From Lycocorax pyrrhopterus obiensis (Eukaryota; Chordata; Aves; Passeriformes; Paradisaeidae): DNA of 64,000 nucleotides. This document shows, piece by piece, positions 45,461 to 58,197 of the stretch. Both the position numbers and the translations under genes were made by a program. The stretch lies in NCBI GenBank assembly GCA_014706295.1, contig JACSVZ010000001.1, forward strand, positions 45,294,383 to 45,358,382, in the 5' to 3' direction. The notes under the pieces are model-generated. The model was not told the DNA's origin. It did not search any database and saw only the letters and a program-made list of their open reading frames with translations. Every line of letters begins with the position of its first letter. Position 1 is the first letter of the stretch.

Positions 45461-48400
45461 CTAAATTAAAACATCACACAACTGAAGTGACGCAGAGATC
45501 AGAGTACACAAAGTCTTGCTATAGCCATTGGAAAGCCAGTCTTAAGATACTCATCTTGCTTTGGAGGAGATGTATATGCTGAGTCTCTTGGGACTTACAT
45601 AAGATATATAATGAGAGTTATATAACAAGGCCCTGGACAACATTATATAACTTTGAATTAAACTCTTGTTTGAGCAAAGTGATGGACTAGATGATTTCAA
45701 GAAATAGTTTCCACCATTAGTTGGAACTTTAAACTTTCTTGTTGAACAAAAGCAATTTACATTTAAAAAAAAAACACGAAACAGTGCATTGAGAACCTCT
45801 GTTGATAACACCAAGTTACTGAACTGCACTGTGCAGTACAATCAATATTGTGAAGCAACTGTTCTCAGAAATAGCTGGTGGGACAATGAAATCTTGTTTT
45901 TATAAACAAGATATATGCATTGGAAACTTGCATTTACCAAAACCTATTGCAATATTTAAAGTTATTGCTATGCTCTTACCACAGAATTCAACTAGGCACC
46001 ATATAACACTATGACCACCATGAAATAGTATGAACAAACATACAATATAGACATTTTTCTACAAGTGCCTTTATTAACAAAGATAAGAATACAGGGTAGA
46101 TAAAGTATAGTTTCTCCTTCAAACTTCACTTTATGATGATTTCTACAAGAAACAGCTCTTTTTCATCTGTTATGTACCTTCAAATTTTTCACATGGTATC
46201 TGCCACTTAGGATGATGAGGAAGCCTTCCTGAGCCATACTTCAGAATACTTCAAAAAAATAAGAGATGTTTAGGTTTGAATATGCTTTCTGAAGTATTGC
46301 ACAGCACAAATTATTCTCTCTTTAATTGCAATGTTTTTTTAATAACTGAACATTCATGAGGAAAAAGCACAATAATCATGCAATAAAACTTGGTTCGCAT
46401 TATATGTGCAATATTTTTAATCTTTTCAATAGGGATTCTACATTTTAAAATACTTTAAGAATAATTCTAGATAATGAACCAATTACCAATAATATTTAAT
46501 CCCAGGGACATTTATTTTCATAAGCCCGCCCATATTTAAAGAAGTTCATTTGCAACAAAAGATGCGACTAAGCATTTTAATGTGGAAGACTAAAAGGAAA
46601 GAGCTATTTATTTGAAATTGAGTTTGTTTATGTGATTTAATAATTAATAGAAAAAGAGGATATGAACTTTAGTTTTCAAAATCCTCAGGGGGATAATATT
46701 AATGCAACTTAAACTCATGATGCACAAAAGTTCTTGCAACATCGTTGCAATTAAATTCAGGACAAGCCCTTTGTATAAGGACAGATTTCCCAATAAGTCT
46801 GCATATGCCACTAAATAAAAAAAAAACAACAAAAAACTGTGCAATTCTTATAAAAAATAGATGCCTATTTGTGTTAAACTTAATGCTTAGTGTGATTTCA
46901 ATTTACTTTTCTTCAGGTCATCTGCATTTTCCTTTCTTCATGTGTTAGATACTTTTGCTTTTTATTTTCCACTTTTTCAATGTTATTTTTATGTCTTTAC
47001 AATTTCAGTTTAAATGACTGTTCAGAAATTTTCAGCAACAACAGATTTAAGTAGTAGGAATCAGTTTTGATTAAGTTCAAATTTTAATAAAGATTAAAAA
47101 AAATCAAATGGCCAAATCTAAGCAGAAATTATGACCAACATTCCAGGTGTTTTGGGGTCACCGGTGTCCATTTTTGATTTAAAAACAAAAAAAAAAAGCA
47201 AACAAAGCCCACTTCAGTTTCCTGAAGTTAATGGAAATTTAGGTGTTTCATAGAACAAAACAACAACAGAACCAAACAAAAAACTCCCAAAACTGATACT
47301 CAGAGGTCATCCTCATACTGTCGTGTTCTTTATATTAGATTACTTCTGTTCTCTTCCTTATCTTTTCCATTTCGTTTTTTCCAGTAACATGCATATCTGA
47401 TTCTCATTTTCTCAAGAAAAAATATGGGTATTTATAATTATTAAAAAAATATGTGTGTTTTCTTATAAATGTTAAAAATGTTAATCATAATCTGATCAGG
47501 TTTTGTTTTAAAATAACTAAATTTGGAAAAGTCCAAAACAAATCTTAGAAGTACTTTATTAAACGTAGAGCAGTTTTCTTTGGCGTCTTTGAGGGAGTGG
47601 CAACAATAAGCTTAGATGGATACACAAAGCTGTGTGTCTGTAAAGCATAGAACTTATGGAATACTTCTAGTTAAAAAGAAACTAAAACATGATTAAGAAA
47701 AAAAAATTACATTCACTTTTGCATCCACAGAATGAAAAATGAGTTAAAAGATCTTTAATTTGGCTTATCTCTGTACCTAAGTAATGCAAAGGATAAAGTA
47801 TCTTAAACAAACAAAAAGAACCAAAGAATTCAGAAACAGATAGAACAAATGAACACATTATCTGAGGTATGACCTCATCAGTGCTGGCTCACAACTTATT
47901 TTCATAAAGTGAGTAATTGAGTTATTCAAAAGTGACAGTGTACTTTTCAGTTTTCTGTTGTTTCTAATTCTTTTTATTTGCCAGATGCATCATATATTCT
48001 ATGACCTTTCCCATAAAGACTAAAGAAGACCATAGTAGAACAGTTTAGATTACTTTGTTTTTGAAGATGTTTTACTGTTTATTGAAAACAATGGTATTTC
48101 CTAAGGAAATGAAAATTGGAACTTCAAATGCATAATCTGATTCCCATAGATAGCATTCCTTAAAGAGATGACATCCTTTACACTGTTTCCAGTTTATGTT
48201 CATGTAAGTTTCTGTTAAGATAGATTAAACAGGCTGAGCTTAATGTTCATTTTTCTTCACTTCAGTTCCTATGTATGTTATTGACTCATTCCAGGATATC
48301 CTTTTTTCCTAGCTGAGGGCTTCAAAGGTATCAACAACTATGTTTGTTGATTCTCCCCTCAGCTCCTAGAGTGGTTTTTGTTATTACTTTGCTGCTGCAT

Positions 48401-49975
48401 TCCCTTTTGAATAAAACATGTTTGAAGAAAACATGGCATAACTGAGACTCATTCTACATATCTCCTCCTACTTCTTCTTTACTCAATTCTTTACTTCCAG
48501 CACTTTTTCTTTCACCTCCTCCCACACACTCAAAATACGCAAATTTTGGGTTCATTTTTTCCCAGGGTTGAAACTCTTTGCTACCTCAATCTTTTTCAAT
48601 CATTATTTTCATTAAATGCGTTATCAGTTTCAAAATAAATAGACTCAGTAATACCATTAAAATCTGAGCCTTGATACTGAGAATTTTAGTTTGGTCCACG
48701 CTTTTCTTGGCATGTTAAGATTTATTTTGGAGGCTGCTGATAATTAGTGCTCATTTGAAATTCTGACCTGCTTCCAAACGAAAAGAAGGTTTTTACACAC
48801 AGTCCTGGCAATGAACTCTTCATTTATAGAGCTTAGATAGATAGATAACCAAGTCTCAAAGTATAATATGTGGACTTTACTTAATTAAATTTACTTTATA
48901 TTTTTTACATGTAACAGAATATAGAATGAGGTATTCCAAAATATTTTAAAAGTATTGCTCTTTGTATTAGTCATATAGATATAATTTGTTTGACTAAATT
49001 TCTTTAAAAATTATTAAAATAACAGGGAGTGGATAGCATTATTTTTTCATTATTTAATGGGTTTAGAAAGGATATATTACTTGTCATGATTAATGATACT
49101 CTAGTAATGATTAAAACAAAAATGCACACTATTACTCTAAGCAATAGTATTTTAAAGAGTTTTAGGAATATATTTAATATCTTTGTATTTATTTATATAG
49201 GTATATAGTAATATTTATTACCTATATATTAATTTAATTTGCTGTTTTCTCATCCCTTATTCCTGTCTTTGAAGAAAAAGTGAAACTTATAACTCCTACA
49301 TCACATCCAGCAAACTTATTTTGACAAAATTAAATTTGACAAAAATCTGATTTTAATTTTTCCAAATATTTCTTTGAGAAAAAACTAAACTTTTAAAAGT
49401 TACAGACCTTTTTTACAAATTTCTGGTAGAAAACTACAGTCTTTCCAATCTAGTCTACTGAGCTGAATCTTTTTAAATGGTTTATAGAAACCCAAACCAA
49501 ATATTGTTAATAATACATTTTATATTTTTTTAAACTGAAAATTATATTTTCTCTTATTACTTATAGCAGCATGTAGATGTTTTTAGAGAAGACAATATTC
49601 CAAGGATGGATAGGACTTTATAGGAAGCAGTTTTCTTTTAAGAGAAGCTATGAAAATATAACCTTCAGCAGAGCCAATGAGAAGGATTATGATGAAATAC
49701 ATAGAGAATTGTTTCTTCACCATATAGAACAACAAAAGGGTAAATGCTTCATGTGGTTAGGTAATCTTCTGTATCTGGATCCTTCAGTGAACTTCAAAAT
49801 CCTATACTTTTTATTCATGGTCTTTACATTCTGTGAAGAACACTTATCCTGAACAAAGTAGGACCAAAAATGGAGAAGTCCAAGGATCCTTCCTTGGATG
49901 CACAATGTAATAAGCAGGGATAATGGAGATTGTGCTATACCAGCCCATACTCTACATCTTTACCTTTCATATAGT

Positions 49976-50083
49976 AATGTATATGAAAATATAAATTATA
50001 TATATAGATTGTATATATAAATAATATATATAAATATAATATATATAATATAGATTATATATATATAAATAAACAGATTGCAA
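49976..50083. repeat. Irregular AT microsatellite region
   Basis: About 100 bp of nearly pure A and T with TATATA, AATATATA and ATAAATA units. Low complexity; no further content. Confidence 0.9.
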
Positions 50084-50206
50084 AATAATACCAATACAAT
50101 GCAGTTTTTCTCTGTAGCATGAATTGCCTACAATGATAGAATAAAATTATAACTTAGAGAGTGCAGGCATATGATGACCACAAAAGCCTTCAAAGCATGG
50201 GCATGG

Positions 50207-50241
50207 AATAATACGAGAGGCCTCAGAGCTCTTGTATTATT
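50207..50241. repeat. 13-bp inverted repeat with one wobble
   Basis: AATAATACGAGAG (50207-50219) pairs with CTCTTGTATTATT (50229-50241) with one G-T wobble and a 9-base loop. No RNA gene family is recognised. Confidence 0.75.
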
Positions 50242-52337
50242 GAACAACATACTAGGGATCAATTACAGGTCACTAAAGGAATCCAGCCTGGGGAGCTTGG
50301 TAACTAAGATTTTAGCGGTAAAAAAGAGAACAAAGAACAAGTATCCAATATATATAGGAACAGACCATTCATAATTTATGTACATGTTAGGTGGAAGTGC
50401 AAACCACTGAAGAGCAAGCAACAGGCAGAACATGTTAAAAATTTATATAAAAATAGTCCCAAAAAAATTTATAGTAAGGAAAAGGAAAACCTCACTGTAA
50501 TTATTGCATCTGCTCTGAGAAGGACTCAATATGATGGTGATTTATTACAACTCATCAAATCTTCTTGAAGACTCAAGTGTTGACCTAAGTACATGAAAGG
50601 ATTTTGGAAGAGTGAGAACAACAGTGAAAAAAAGTAGACGCTAGAAGTTTTGTGTGCAATGATTGTAACATTACTGCTGTTGAGACTGTCCTTTTCCTGT
50701 TATAATGTTTTATATTTTCCTAACTTTTCTGTGATAATTTTATCATATATATACATAATTAGTTAATTAAGATACGATTGACTGCTAATAAATTCTTAAC
50801 CTTGCATATGAAGTGTGTTCCTTTGGTTCCCTTGCATGAGTATATCGAGGCTATTAAAATTTAGCTGCAGCCATACATGTTGAGCTGATCATAGGTAAAA
50901 CGAGGCCATGCCAGAATACAAAAACTCCTAATGCATCTACTTTGTGACTGCCACGAGTATTTATATCCATAATCAATAGACTAGTTGAGAGTGCTGGACT
51001 TGTATGTTTACTAGAATCCACAGACAATAAGGCTATAGGGAAATGGAAAGAGCGTCATCTCAGCCTGAGGCTGTATGGCTGATGTGGTTAAGGAAAATTA
51101 TTAGGATAATTTATAATTTTTATAATTCATCACCACTACATTATGGTCTGTTTACATATATTTTTAAACAGATATTTATATTTGTGTATACATTATGTTA
51201 TGCATGTTAGGGCTATCACTGAGACTTTTAGATGATCATGGGATATAAATGACTATAACTATGTGACAAACTAGAGACCTGGGAAAATTATATAATTTTT
51301 TCGGTTAGTAATGATATCAGTAACTGCAATTAAAATTCTTAGTTGCCAGAATTCTTAGGACATTTTAAACAGCTAAACTGACACAGTCTTTTGAAAGTTT
51401 CCTATTATACAAGGATATGTAACTTTTATTTTCACCAACATAACAGTGATACAACAACATAAGACAAAAACTTGCAACAGATTTTTTTCAATAGTTTGCT
51501 ATAAATTTGTGATTTTAACTTTAATATTTTTGCCTACATCTACCCATACAAATCTTCCTATGAAGAAATTACTCTCTCAGTGTACCTGTTCCATTTCTGA
51601 TTTGACCAGGGGAACTTTTCTCCACTGTGAAGGACTGAGACATAAAGCAAGAGCAGAATGAAGTGAGTGAATTGTGACTACCAAGTAACAATAGGGTATT
51701 CAGCTGTTCAGAAAAGCACTAGCCATTAATTAAATAGCTGGTCTTGATTTACACCTTCTCTCTGGAGTGCAAAATGTTGCATGTCTAAGGATTTGTACAG
51801 TTTTAGGCAGAATAACTTTATTGCATAAAGATAAATAGAATGATAGCACTCTGTAGTTATCAATCATCTACTGGTAAACGATTCATAAAAGTTGACAAAA
51901 AGCAACTTCTTTTTGTCAGGGTTTGCACAAGTAAACCCAGGTTATTGTAGACTTATTTCACCTTAATATTGCACTTCAATTTCTGAATATAGAAACAAAA
52001 TAAATAGCAGTTACCTGTAGTATAAGATTATGCATTTGTTACATTCTTAAAGAGATAAATACTCTGGATGTTAAAGTAATTTCACATGAAACTGAGTTTA
52101 TGGTGAGTTTTATGTATTTCAGTTAAATTAAAGGCATCTCTTTAATAACATTTATGGAATTAATTTGCTGAAAACTTTCATTTGGCTACTGATAAAAAAA
52201 AGTGTACCATTTTACACTAAATGTAATATACATAAAACAATATATATCATATAACACCAAGATTGATAACATTTTTACACATAGGCCAACAATGGACATC
52301 TTGAGAAAACTGTGAATATATAATGAGTTAATATCAG

Positions 52338-52503
52338 AAAACTGCCTAGAAAAGTTGTAGTTGCCCCATGGAGGTGTTCAACGCCAGGCTGGATGGGGCT
52401 CTGTGTAACCCGGTCTAGTGGAAGGTGTCCCTGCCCATGGCAGGGGTGATCATAACTACATGATCTTTAAGGTCCCTTCCAACCTAAGCCATTCTATGAT
52501 CCT
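52338..52503 (+). mobile_element. CR1 LINE 3' end (5'-truncated)
   Basis: Typical CR1 terminus: GTGTTCAACGCCAGGCTGG, CTAGTGGAAGGTGTCCCTG, ATGATCTTTAAGGTCCCTT and the tail CCATTCTATGATCC. It belongs to the same subfamily as the copy at 7525-7744. About 165 bp are kept. Confidence 0.95.
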
Positions 52504-55500
52504 CACTATTCCAATTCTCAATAATTTATCATTCAGAATAGGACCTCAAAAAGATTCTTGTGGAACTTCACATGTAATCAGTCTTATTTAATTCGGGGCA
52601 TTGTTTAGTACCTTTGCTTACTTCTTTTAAAAAAGTTGTAGGTTGTTCTGAAAATTTCCTACTATTCCATAGGAGATTTTTTTCTTCCAGATTTCCAACT
52701 TACCTCAATTTTCATAGGAATAATTGGCTTAAGATTAGTTTCAGGAATTTACACCAGGCAATTGTACCAGTTATTGCCCGAACATTGTTATTTTTATGTA
52801 GAAAGGGTTGAGGATATACTAGAGAGTGAAAGACTGGATGTGGATGGCGACGAATCCCTGGGGAAGTATAGATATATAGTATAGATAAAATTTACTACAG
52901 ATACTGCTTTTCTATGGAGAAAAGGTCAATCCCTGTCAATTTGCCTCGAGCTGTAATCTTCTTCCTCTTCTTTTTTCTAGGTTTTTTTTCACTTCCATAA
53001 CCTTTCGTGCATTAATCCTAGCTTTCTTTTGTGTGCGTGTGTTAGCTGAAAAATAATTGTTTTATACTTTTAAGATGCTTTTATCCTGTGTGCTCTGTGC
53101 CTTTGTGCATAGGTAAAGACCAGATAACTCAATTATTGTAATGAAAAAACTTCTCTTCCAGAAACTCATCTAAAAAGATAAATATTCTAAATGGTGAAGT
53201 TGATAAACTCATCCTAAAGTACATCTTTAATTGTTAAATGAAAGATTTCTACCTTAAGACTGGAAATCTGCATGTGAAGTCCTCCATACTAATTACATTT
53301 CAATGATCCATAACTTTGCTGAAAAGGTTTGTCAACATTCCATTAACTATCGTACTATTTCCTAAATTTTCTACAGCAAACAGATTCTCCAAATAATAAT
53401 TATCATTTGTACCTAGGCCTAATTCCAGAAGATGTCTTCAAGCAATTGTACTCACATGAAAAATTCAAGTTTTAAGACGTCCGGAAATATTTAATACTGC
53501 ATAAAGCTGGATAGTTAAACCCTTATAAAATGTGATTGAGTACCTACACATTCAAATTCATACTGGTTTTGTACCAAGTGGATGTCAAGGCTGCCTAGTG
53601 ATCTTCTAAAAAGATGAGTTCTCAGATGCATGCAAAGTAAAAATTACATATGTTTGGGAAAAAATAGTCTTCAGTGTTGTTTCGTAGTTCTGGATGGAGA
53701 AAAAGTAGCGAAAGTGAATAATTAAAATCTAAAAAGGATTCAACATTACAAAAAAAGTTGATTAACGGTGCTGGATGCCACATGAAGCCCAAATTCAATA
53801 ATTTCAAGTATGTATCAGTGTTGGCATAGCATAATTTTAGTACCATCACTGAATACTCTTGAAGCGTAACAGCACAAAATTCAGATTTATTTAACTGAGC
53901 TTTTAACTGTAGTCAAAATTAACTTCTGTGTGCAAGTAGTAGATATGATATCCATAAAACTACCATGAAGAAACAGATCAATAGTACCATGATCAGAATT
54001 AGTTTTATCAAGGGACAAAATCTACATGGTTTTGCATAAAGAAAAGTGTTAAGTGAAAGAAATCTTTCCCTAATGTATAAAAATATTCTTTCCTAATGTA
54101 TCTAATCAATCATCTAAGATTACTTGAAGACTGAGAAAGAATAGCAATGGAAAAAGTTTTGTATTATGTCTTCGGTACCACCCTGAGAAAATGTTTCCTT
54201 TGGGACCTTTATAGCATCTGTTAACATACAATACCACTTAGTGCATTCATATAATAATTTTATACTTATCAGTAATGGAAATTTAAATACTGTCATGTCA
54301 AATTTGGAAATGATCATGTGATGAGACTGTTCCTCCATTTCTCCAGATTGCTAGCCCTAAGGTTCTTACGTGATCAAATCCAATTTTGTAATTAAATAAC
54401 TACATCCCTAAGATGTTTTAGTTTTTCATGGCGCCCATGCATAGGTTTATTCAAATGTTCTCCCTGGTTACATCTTTCAGAAATCTAAATCAATAGTAAA
54501 GAACACCTTGCTTTTTTTTTTTTTTTTTCCTGTTATACAGATTTAAGACTATTTTCCTTCCCAACAAAATTTTAAATTATTGGGTATTGTAATACCAGCA
54601 TAATTAGAACATATAAATTGCTAGACAATATAAATAATATATTGTATGTGTAATCAATATAATGGAGAGGAAAACTGATTCTAATTAAACACTTGTAAAC
54701 GACTTTCAAATCTGAATTGTGATAATGAACAAAATATATATACAGAGAAAAACTGCAGGAAAAATAAAGGCATTATTTTGCAGTCTCTTTTCCATTGTGA
54801 GAGGATGAAGTGAATTCATTTTGCCTCAAAGCATGAGTCCTCTGTAAGTACACTTATAGGTGATGTGTATTCAAATCAAATTCAAATCAAATTCAAGGAG
54901 AAAAAAAAAATAAAGTTTTCCAATAAAACTTTAACCCTGAAAACTATTAGCTCAAAAATGAACCCTGAAAACTTAAGTGGAGCAATTTCGTTAAGTTTGC
55001 TTGCTAAATGTAGAAGATGAAAGAAAAAAAGGACTTGCAATTCTCACTAGATATACCATCTTCCCCTCAGTATTCACCAAGAAGGTGTCTGAGGTTTTTG
55101 TGATTAATGAAAGAGTTTGTGGTGGAGAAAAAACATCAGCAGTGGACAAGGATCAAGGACTACTTAAGCAACCTTTACTCATAAAAACACATTGCAATTG
55201 ACAGACCTGTACAGCACCCTGTCGTAAGAGAGGTGGAAGATGTCTTTGTGAAGCTGTTTATCTTTGAAAGGTAATGGAAATTAGGGATGCCCCTAGTAAT
55301 TTTAAAAGGGAACTGGCCTGACATTTTGTCCTGCTACATAGTTCTTGACAAGATGTTAAGTTTGTTATGAAAGAAACCAGAACTTGGCAGGAAGAGAGGA
55401 AAAAGCTCAGGAGTGGGGAAAATATGATGGAGAGAATGATAGTATGGTGCATATTCAGAGGTCAACCCTAAATCTCATACAGATCATGGAACATAGCATA

Positions 55501-56309
55501 TGTACATAGATGATTTGAAAAATTATTCATAACTATATGTCTATAAGTACAGACAAAAGATTTTTTTTTTTTGGTTCATAGTTCAAACAATGTTTGTAAA
55601 ATAAGTAATGTTTTACCTAATTGCTTAGACGTGAAGGAAAGTTGAAGTTTTGGGAGCATTTGATAGTGTGAGAGCCACAGAGGTCAGAACGGCACTGAAA
55701 ATGAGTAAAGTTTAAAGAATATGTATAGTCTGAAAATGTACTCATATGAGAGAGGGAAAGAATAGGATGAAAAGGAGAATCAACCAATGTCTCACACATC
55801 TGAAAAAAAAAAAAAACAACCAAACTTCAAATGGTCAAAGTCTGTCTTTCTGGTACTCAGGAATACACTCTTATGTTTTCAGTGAATTTCCCACAGTATC
55901 TCAGATCTCACTGGAATTATGGAGGCATTCATTTCAGTCAGATAAAAGTGAAAGAGGGAGAATGAATAGCTAACCTTTAAAAAGGTTATACATCCATTTA
56001 AAAGCTATTTATGCTGCCAGTTTTACTTAGTCTGAACATGCTTCACCACCCTTGCCATGCTACACACTTTGTAACCTCCCATTAATTTTTCCAGGCTTTC
56101 CTGGTCTGATAGCTACTGGTATGCACTTAAATATCTCCCAATGGCTTCTAGTCAAAGAACAGAGTTCCTGAATAAAATTACTATGCAAGTAAATGATCAA
56201 GAAATTAGAAAGGCAAACAAATCAAATGGAAATTAATTTAGATTTAAAACCTTGGTCACAGACACTTGAAAAAGACATCTTTATAGCAATTTTCAGGCTT
56301 AGAGAGCAT
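52504..56309. other. AT-rich sequence, no gene recognised
   Basis: A run of 17 T lies at 54512-54528, a duplicated CAAATTCAAAT unit at about 54870-54895 and a repeated ACCCTGAAAACT at about 54934 and 54962. 55000-55460 is less AT-rich, with a 66-codon frame, but has no recognisable family. It might be a very old retroposon. Confidence 0.5.
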
Positions 56310-56620
56310 AGGATCAAGCCTGATGAGGTGACTCAAGATCAGAAACAGCCCTGGGGTCTTCAGGCAGGACTACAGTGATGAGGTAGACCTGAGGTCAAGC
56401 CAGGAAAACAGTCCACAGATCAGGATCCATGGGATCCAGTACTGCTATAGCTGAGCTGGAGAACACTGAGACTAAAACATCATTCGGATAATAAGTGAAG
56501 ACCCAGGCTGAAATGGGACTTCTGGGCCCATGGGTAGGGTGTGTAGGTGAAAGCCCCAAGTGTGCTGCTCAGGGACGTTTAGGTTTACTGATGCCCTCAA
56601 ACACTCTACATTTCTCCTTT
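56310..56620. other. Less AT-rich block of unknown origin
   Basis: This block has raised GC and repeat-like texture (AGGTCAAGCCAGGAAAACAG, GGATCCATGGGATCC, which is a perfect palindromic arm pair around ATG/CAT). No terminus or tail is identified. Probably an old transposable-element remnant. Confidence 0.3.
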
Positions 56621-56867
56621 GTCTCTCACCCAAATCTTAAAATCACATAAACCAACTGGTGTTCTATACACACGGCAATATAAAACTAATTGTAAGAATA
56701 ATATCGGTCTGCTCCAATCTTAGGGAAAAAAAAGGAAAAAGAGAAAAGGTTATTTTTGTTGTTAATGGAGTATATACTCTATTAACAAATGTGTTAAAGA
56801 TGCACCACCACTACCAACTTTAAGTACATTTCATTAACATTTATTTCTGGAGAAAAGAAGGGTATAA
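56621..56867. other. AT-rich sequence, nothing recognised
   Basis: Short unassigned stretch before a CR1 copy. Confidence 0.5.
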
Positions 56868-57342
56868 AGCTATTAGAGAGTGTCCAAAGGAGGGCAACAA
56901 AGATGGTGAAAGGTCTGGAGGGGAAGCCATATGAGAAGCAGCTGAGGTCGCTTGGTCTGTTCAGCCTGGAGAAGAGGAGACTGAGGGGAGACCTCATTGC
57001 AGTTACAACTGAGGGGAAGGGGAGGGGCAGGCACTGATCTCTTCTCTGTGGTGACCGGTGACAGGACCTGAGGGAATGACCTGAAATTGTGTTAGGGGAG
57101 GTTTAAGTCAGATACTAGGAAAAGGCTGTTCACCCAGAGGATGTTTGGGTAGTGGATCAGGACCCACAGGAAAGTGATCACAGCACAAGCCGGACAGAGT
57201 TCAAGAAGAATTTGGACAATTCTCTCAGGCCCATGGTTTAATTTTTGGGATTGTCCTGTGCTGGGCCAGGAGCTGGATTTTCAATGATCATTGGGGTCCC
57301 TTCCAGCTCAGGATAGTCTATGATTCTACAGCTCTATTTGGT
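56868..57342 (+). mobile_element. CR1 LINE 3' end (5'-truncated)
   Basis: Starts at TATTAGAGAGTGTCCAAAGG, then GGGCAACAAAGATGGTGAAAG, GGTCTGTTCAGCCTGGAG, CACTGATCTCTTCTCTGTGG, GGGTCCCTTCCAGCTCAGG and the tail TCTATGATTCTAC. It is the same subfamily as the antisense copy at 21551-22325 and ends at the same family 3' terminus. About 475 bp are kept. The minus-strand frame at 56794-56997 is an antisense artefact of the element. Confidence 0.95.
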
Positions 57343-57915
57343 CTGAATGTACATTCTGATCTGTACATTTTCATACAAACATTTTATGCCAAACTACAGA
57401 AATTAAATTGGTTTAAACTGAAAGTAAGTTTTAATATAATCTTCTCCTCCTGGCTCTTTATAACTGCAAACACAAGAGGAAGAGGAATGAATCCTTAACC
57501 CTAGGAATACAGCTTGCAACCACTGCTTGAACTGGCTGGTATAAACACTTCAAAGATTGCCCTTTGCAGAGCGGGCTGGCAGTGCCCCTACTGCTATAGC
57601 AATGTCCTGAGTCCGAAATGATTATGCATAATTATTCTTTCTGTACTTTTCTTATTTTAGTTCACTATTTTGCTAGTATGATGTTTAAAGAGGACTTGGC
57701 ACTTGGCAAGGTGAGCAGCTCTCAGGCCAGCACGATGAGCAGTGGAGAACTTTAGTGCCCTAGTGCACTGCACAGGGGGATTTCTTGAATCAGGAAAGCC
57801 TCATAGGAGTCAGGATAGTGGCCAGGAGCCCACAGCTTATGCAACAGTGGCTGAGGAGAGTTGTGCAGGGCCACTGTCTCAAAGGCAGCTGTCAAGAATA
57901 AGGTGCCAGACTCCT
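57343..57915. other. Unassigned sequence between two CR1 copies
   Basis: 57500-57915 is less AT-rich, and a 64-codon plus-strand frame (57742-57936) runs into the next CR1. The last part may be CR1 sequence 5' of the recognised block. No host gene is visible. Confidence 0.4.
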
Positions 57916-58197
57916 TTCAGTGGTGCCAAACAATAGGGCAGGGAGCAATGTTCATGAACTAAAACACAAGAAGTTCCACCTCAACATGAGGAAGAGCTTC
58001 TTTCCATCGAGGGTGGCAGAGCACTGGAACACGCTGCCCAGGGAGATCATGGAGTCTCCCTCTCTGGAGACATTCAAAACAAACCTGGATGCATTCCTAT
58101 GTAGCCTGCTCTATATGACCCTGACTTGGAGCTGCAGTTGGACTAAATGATGTCTAGAAGTTGATTCCAACTCTTACAATTCTATGTTTCTATAAGC
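57916..58197 (+). mobile_element. CR1 LINE 3' end (5'-truncated), different subfamily
   Basis: AACACAAGAAGTTCCACCTC, ACATGAGGAAGAGCTTCTTT, GAGCACTGGAACACGCTGCC, CTCTCTGGAGACATTCAAAAC and a TCTATGTTTCTATAAG tail identify a CR1 3' end of a subfamily distinct from the 56868 copy. The frame at 57920-58150 is the translated remnant of this tail. Confidence 0.93.

Larger units (their letters stand above)
45461..52337. other. AT-rich sequence, no gene recognised
   Basis: A possible very old CR1 or L2-like tail (GATGGACTAGATGATTTCAAG, 45680-45700) is too short to call. TAGATAGATAGATA lies at about 48835-48848. The 91-codon plus-strand frame at 49577-49852 follows a good acceptor-like tract (TTACTTATAGCAG) but has a stop immediately before its ATG and no clear donor partner. 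Confidence 0.5.

Noticed and set aside
45680..45720. GGACTAGATGATTTC sequence resembling a CR1/L2 tail
   Set aside because: Too short and isolated to support a repeat call.
49577..49852. 91-codon frame preceded by a good acceptor-like tract, with a WIGLYR segment resembling C-type lectins
   Set aside because: A stop codon lies directly before the ATG and after the putative acceptor, the rest shows no lectin pattern, and no clear donor was found.
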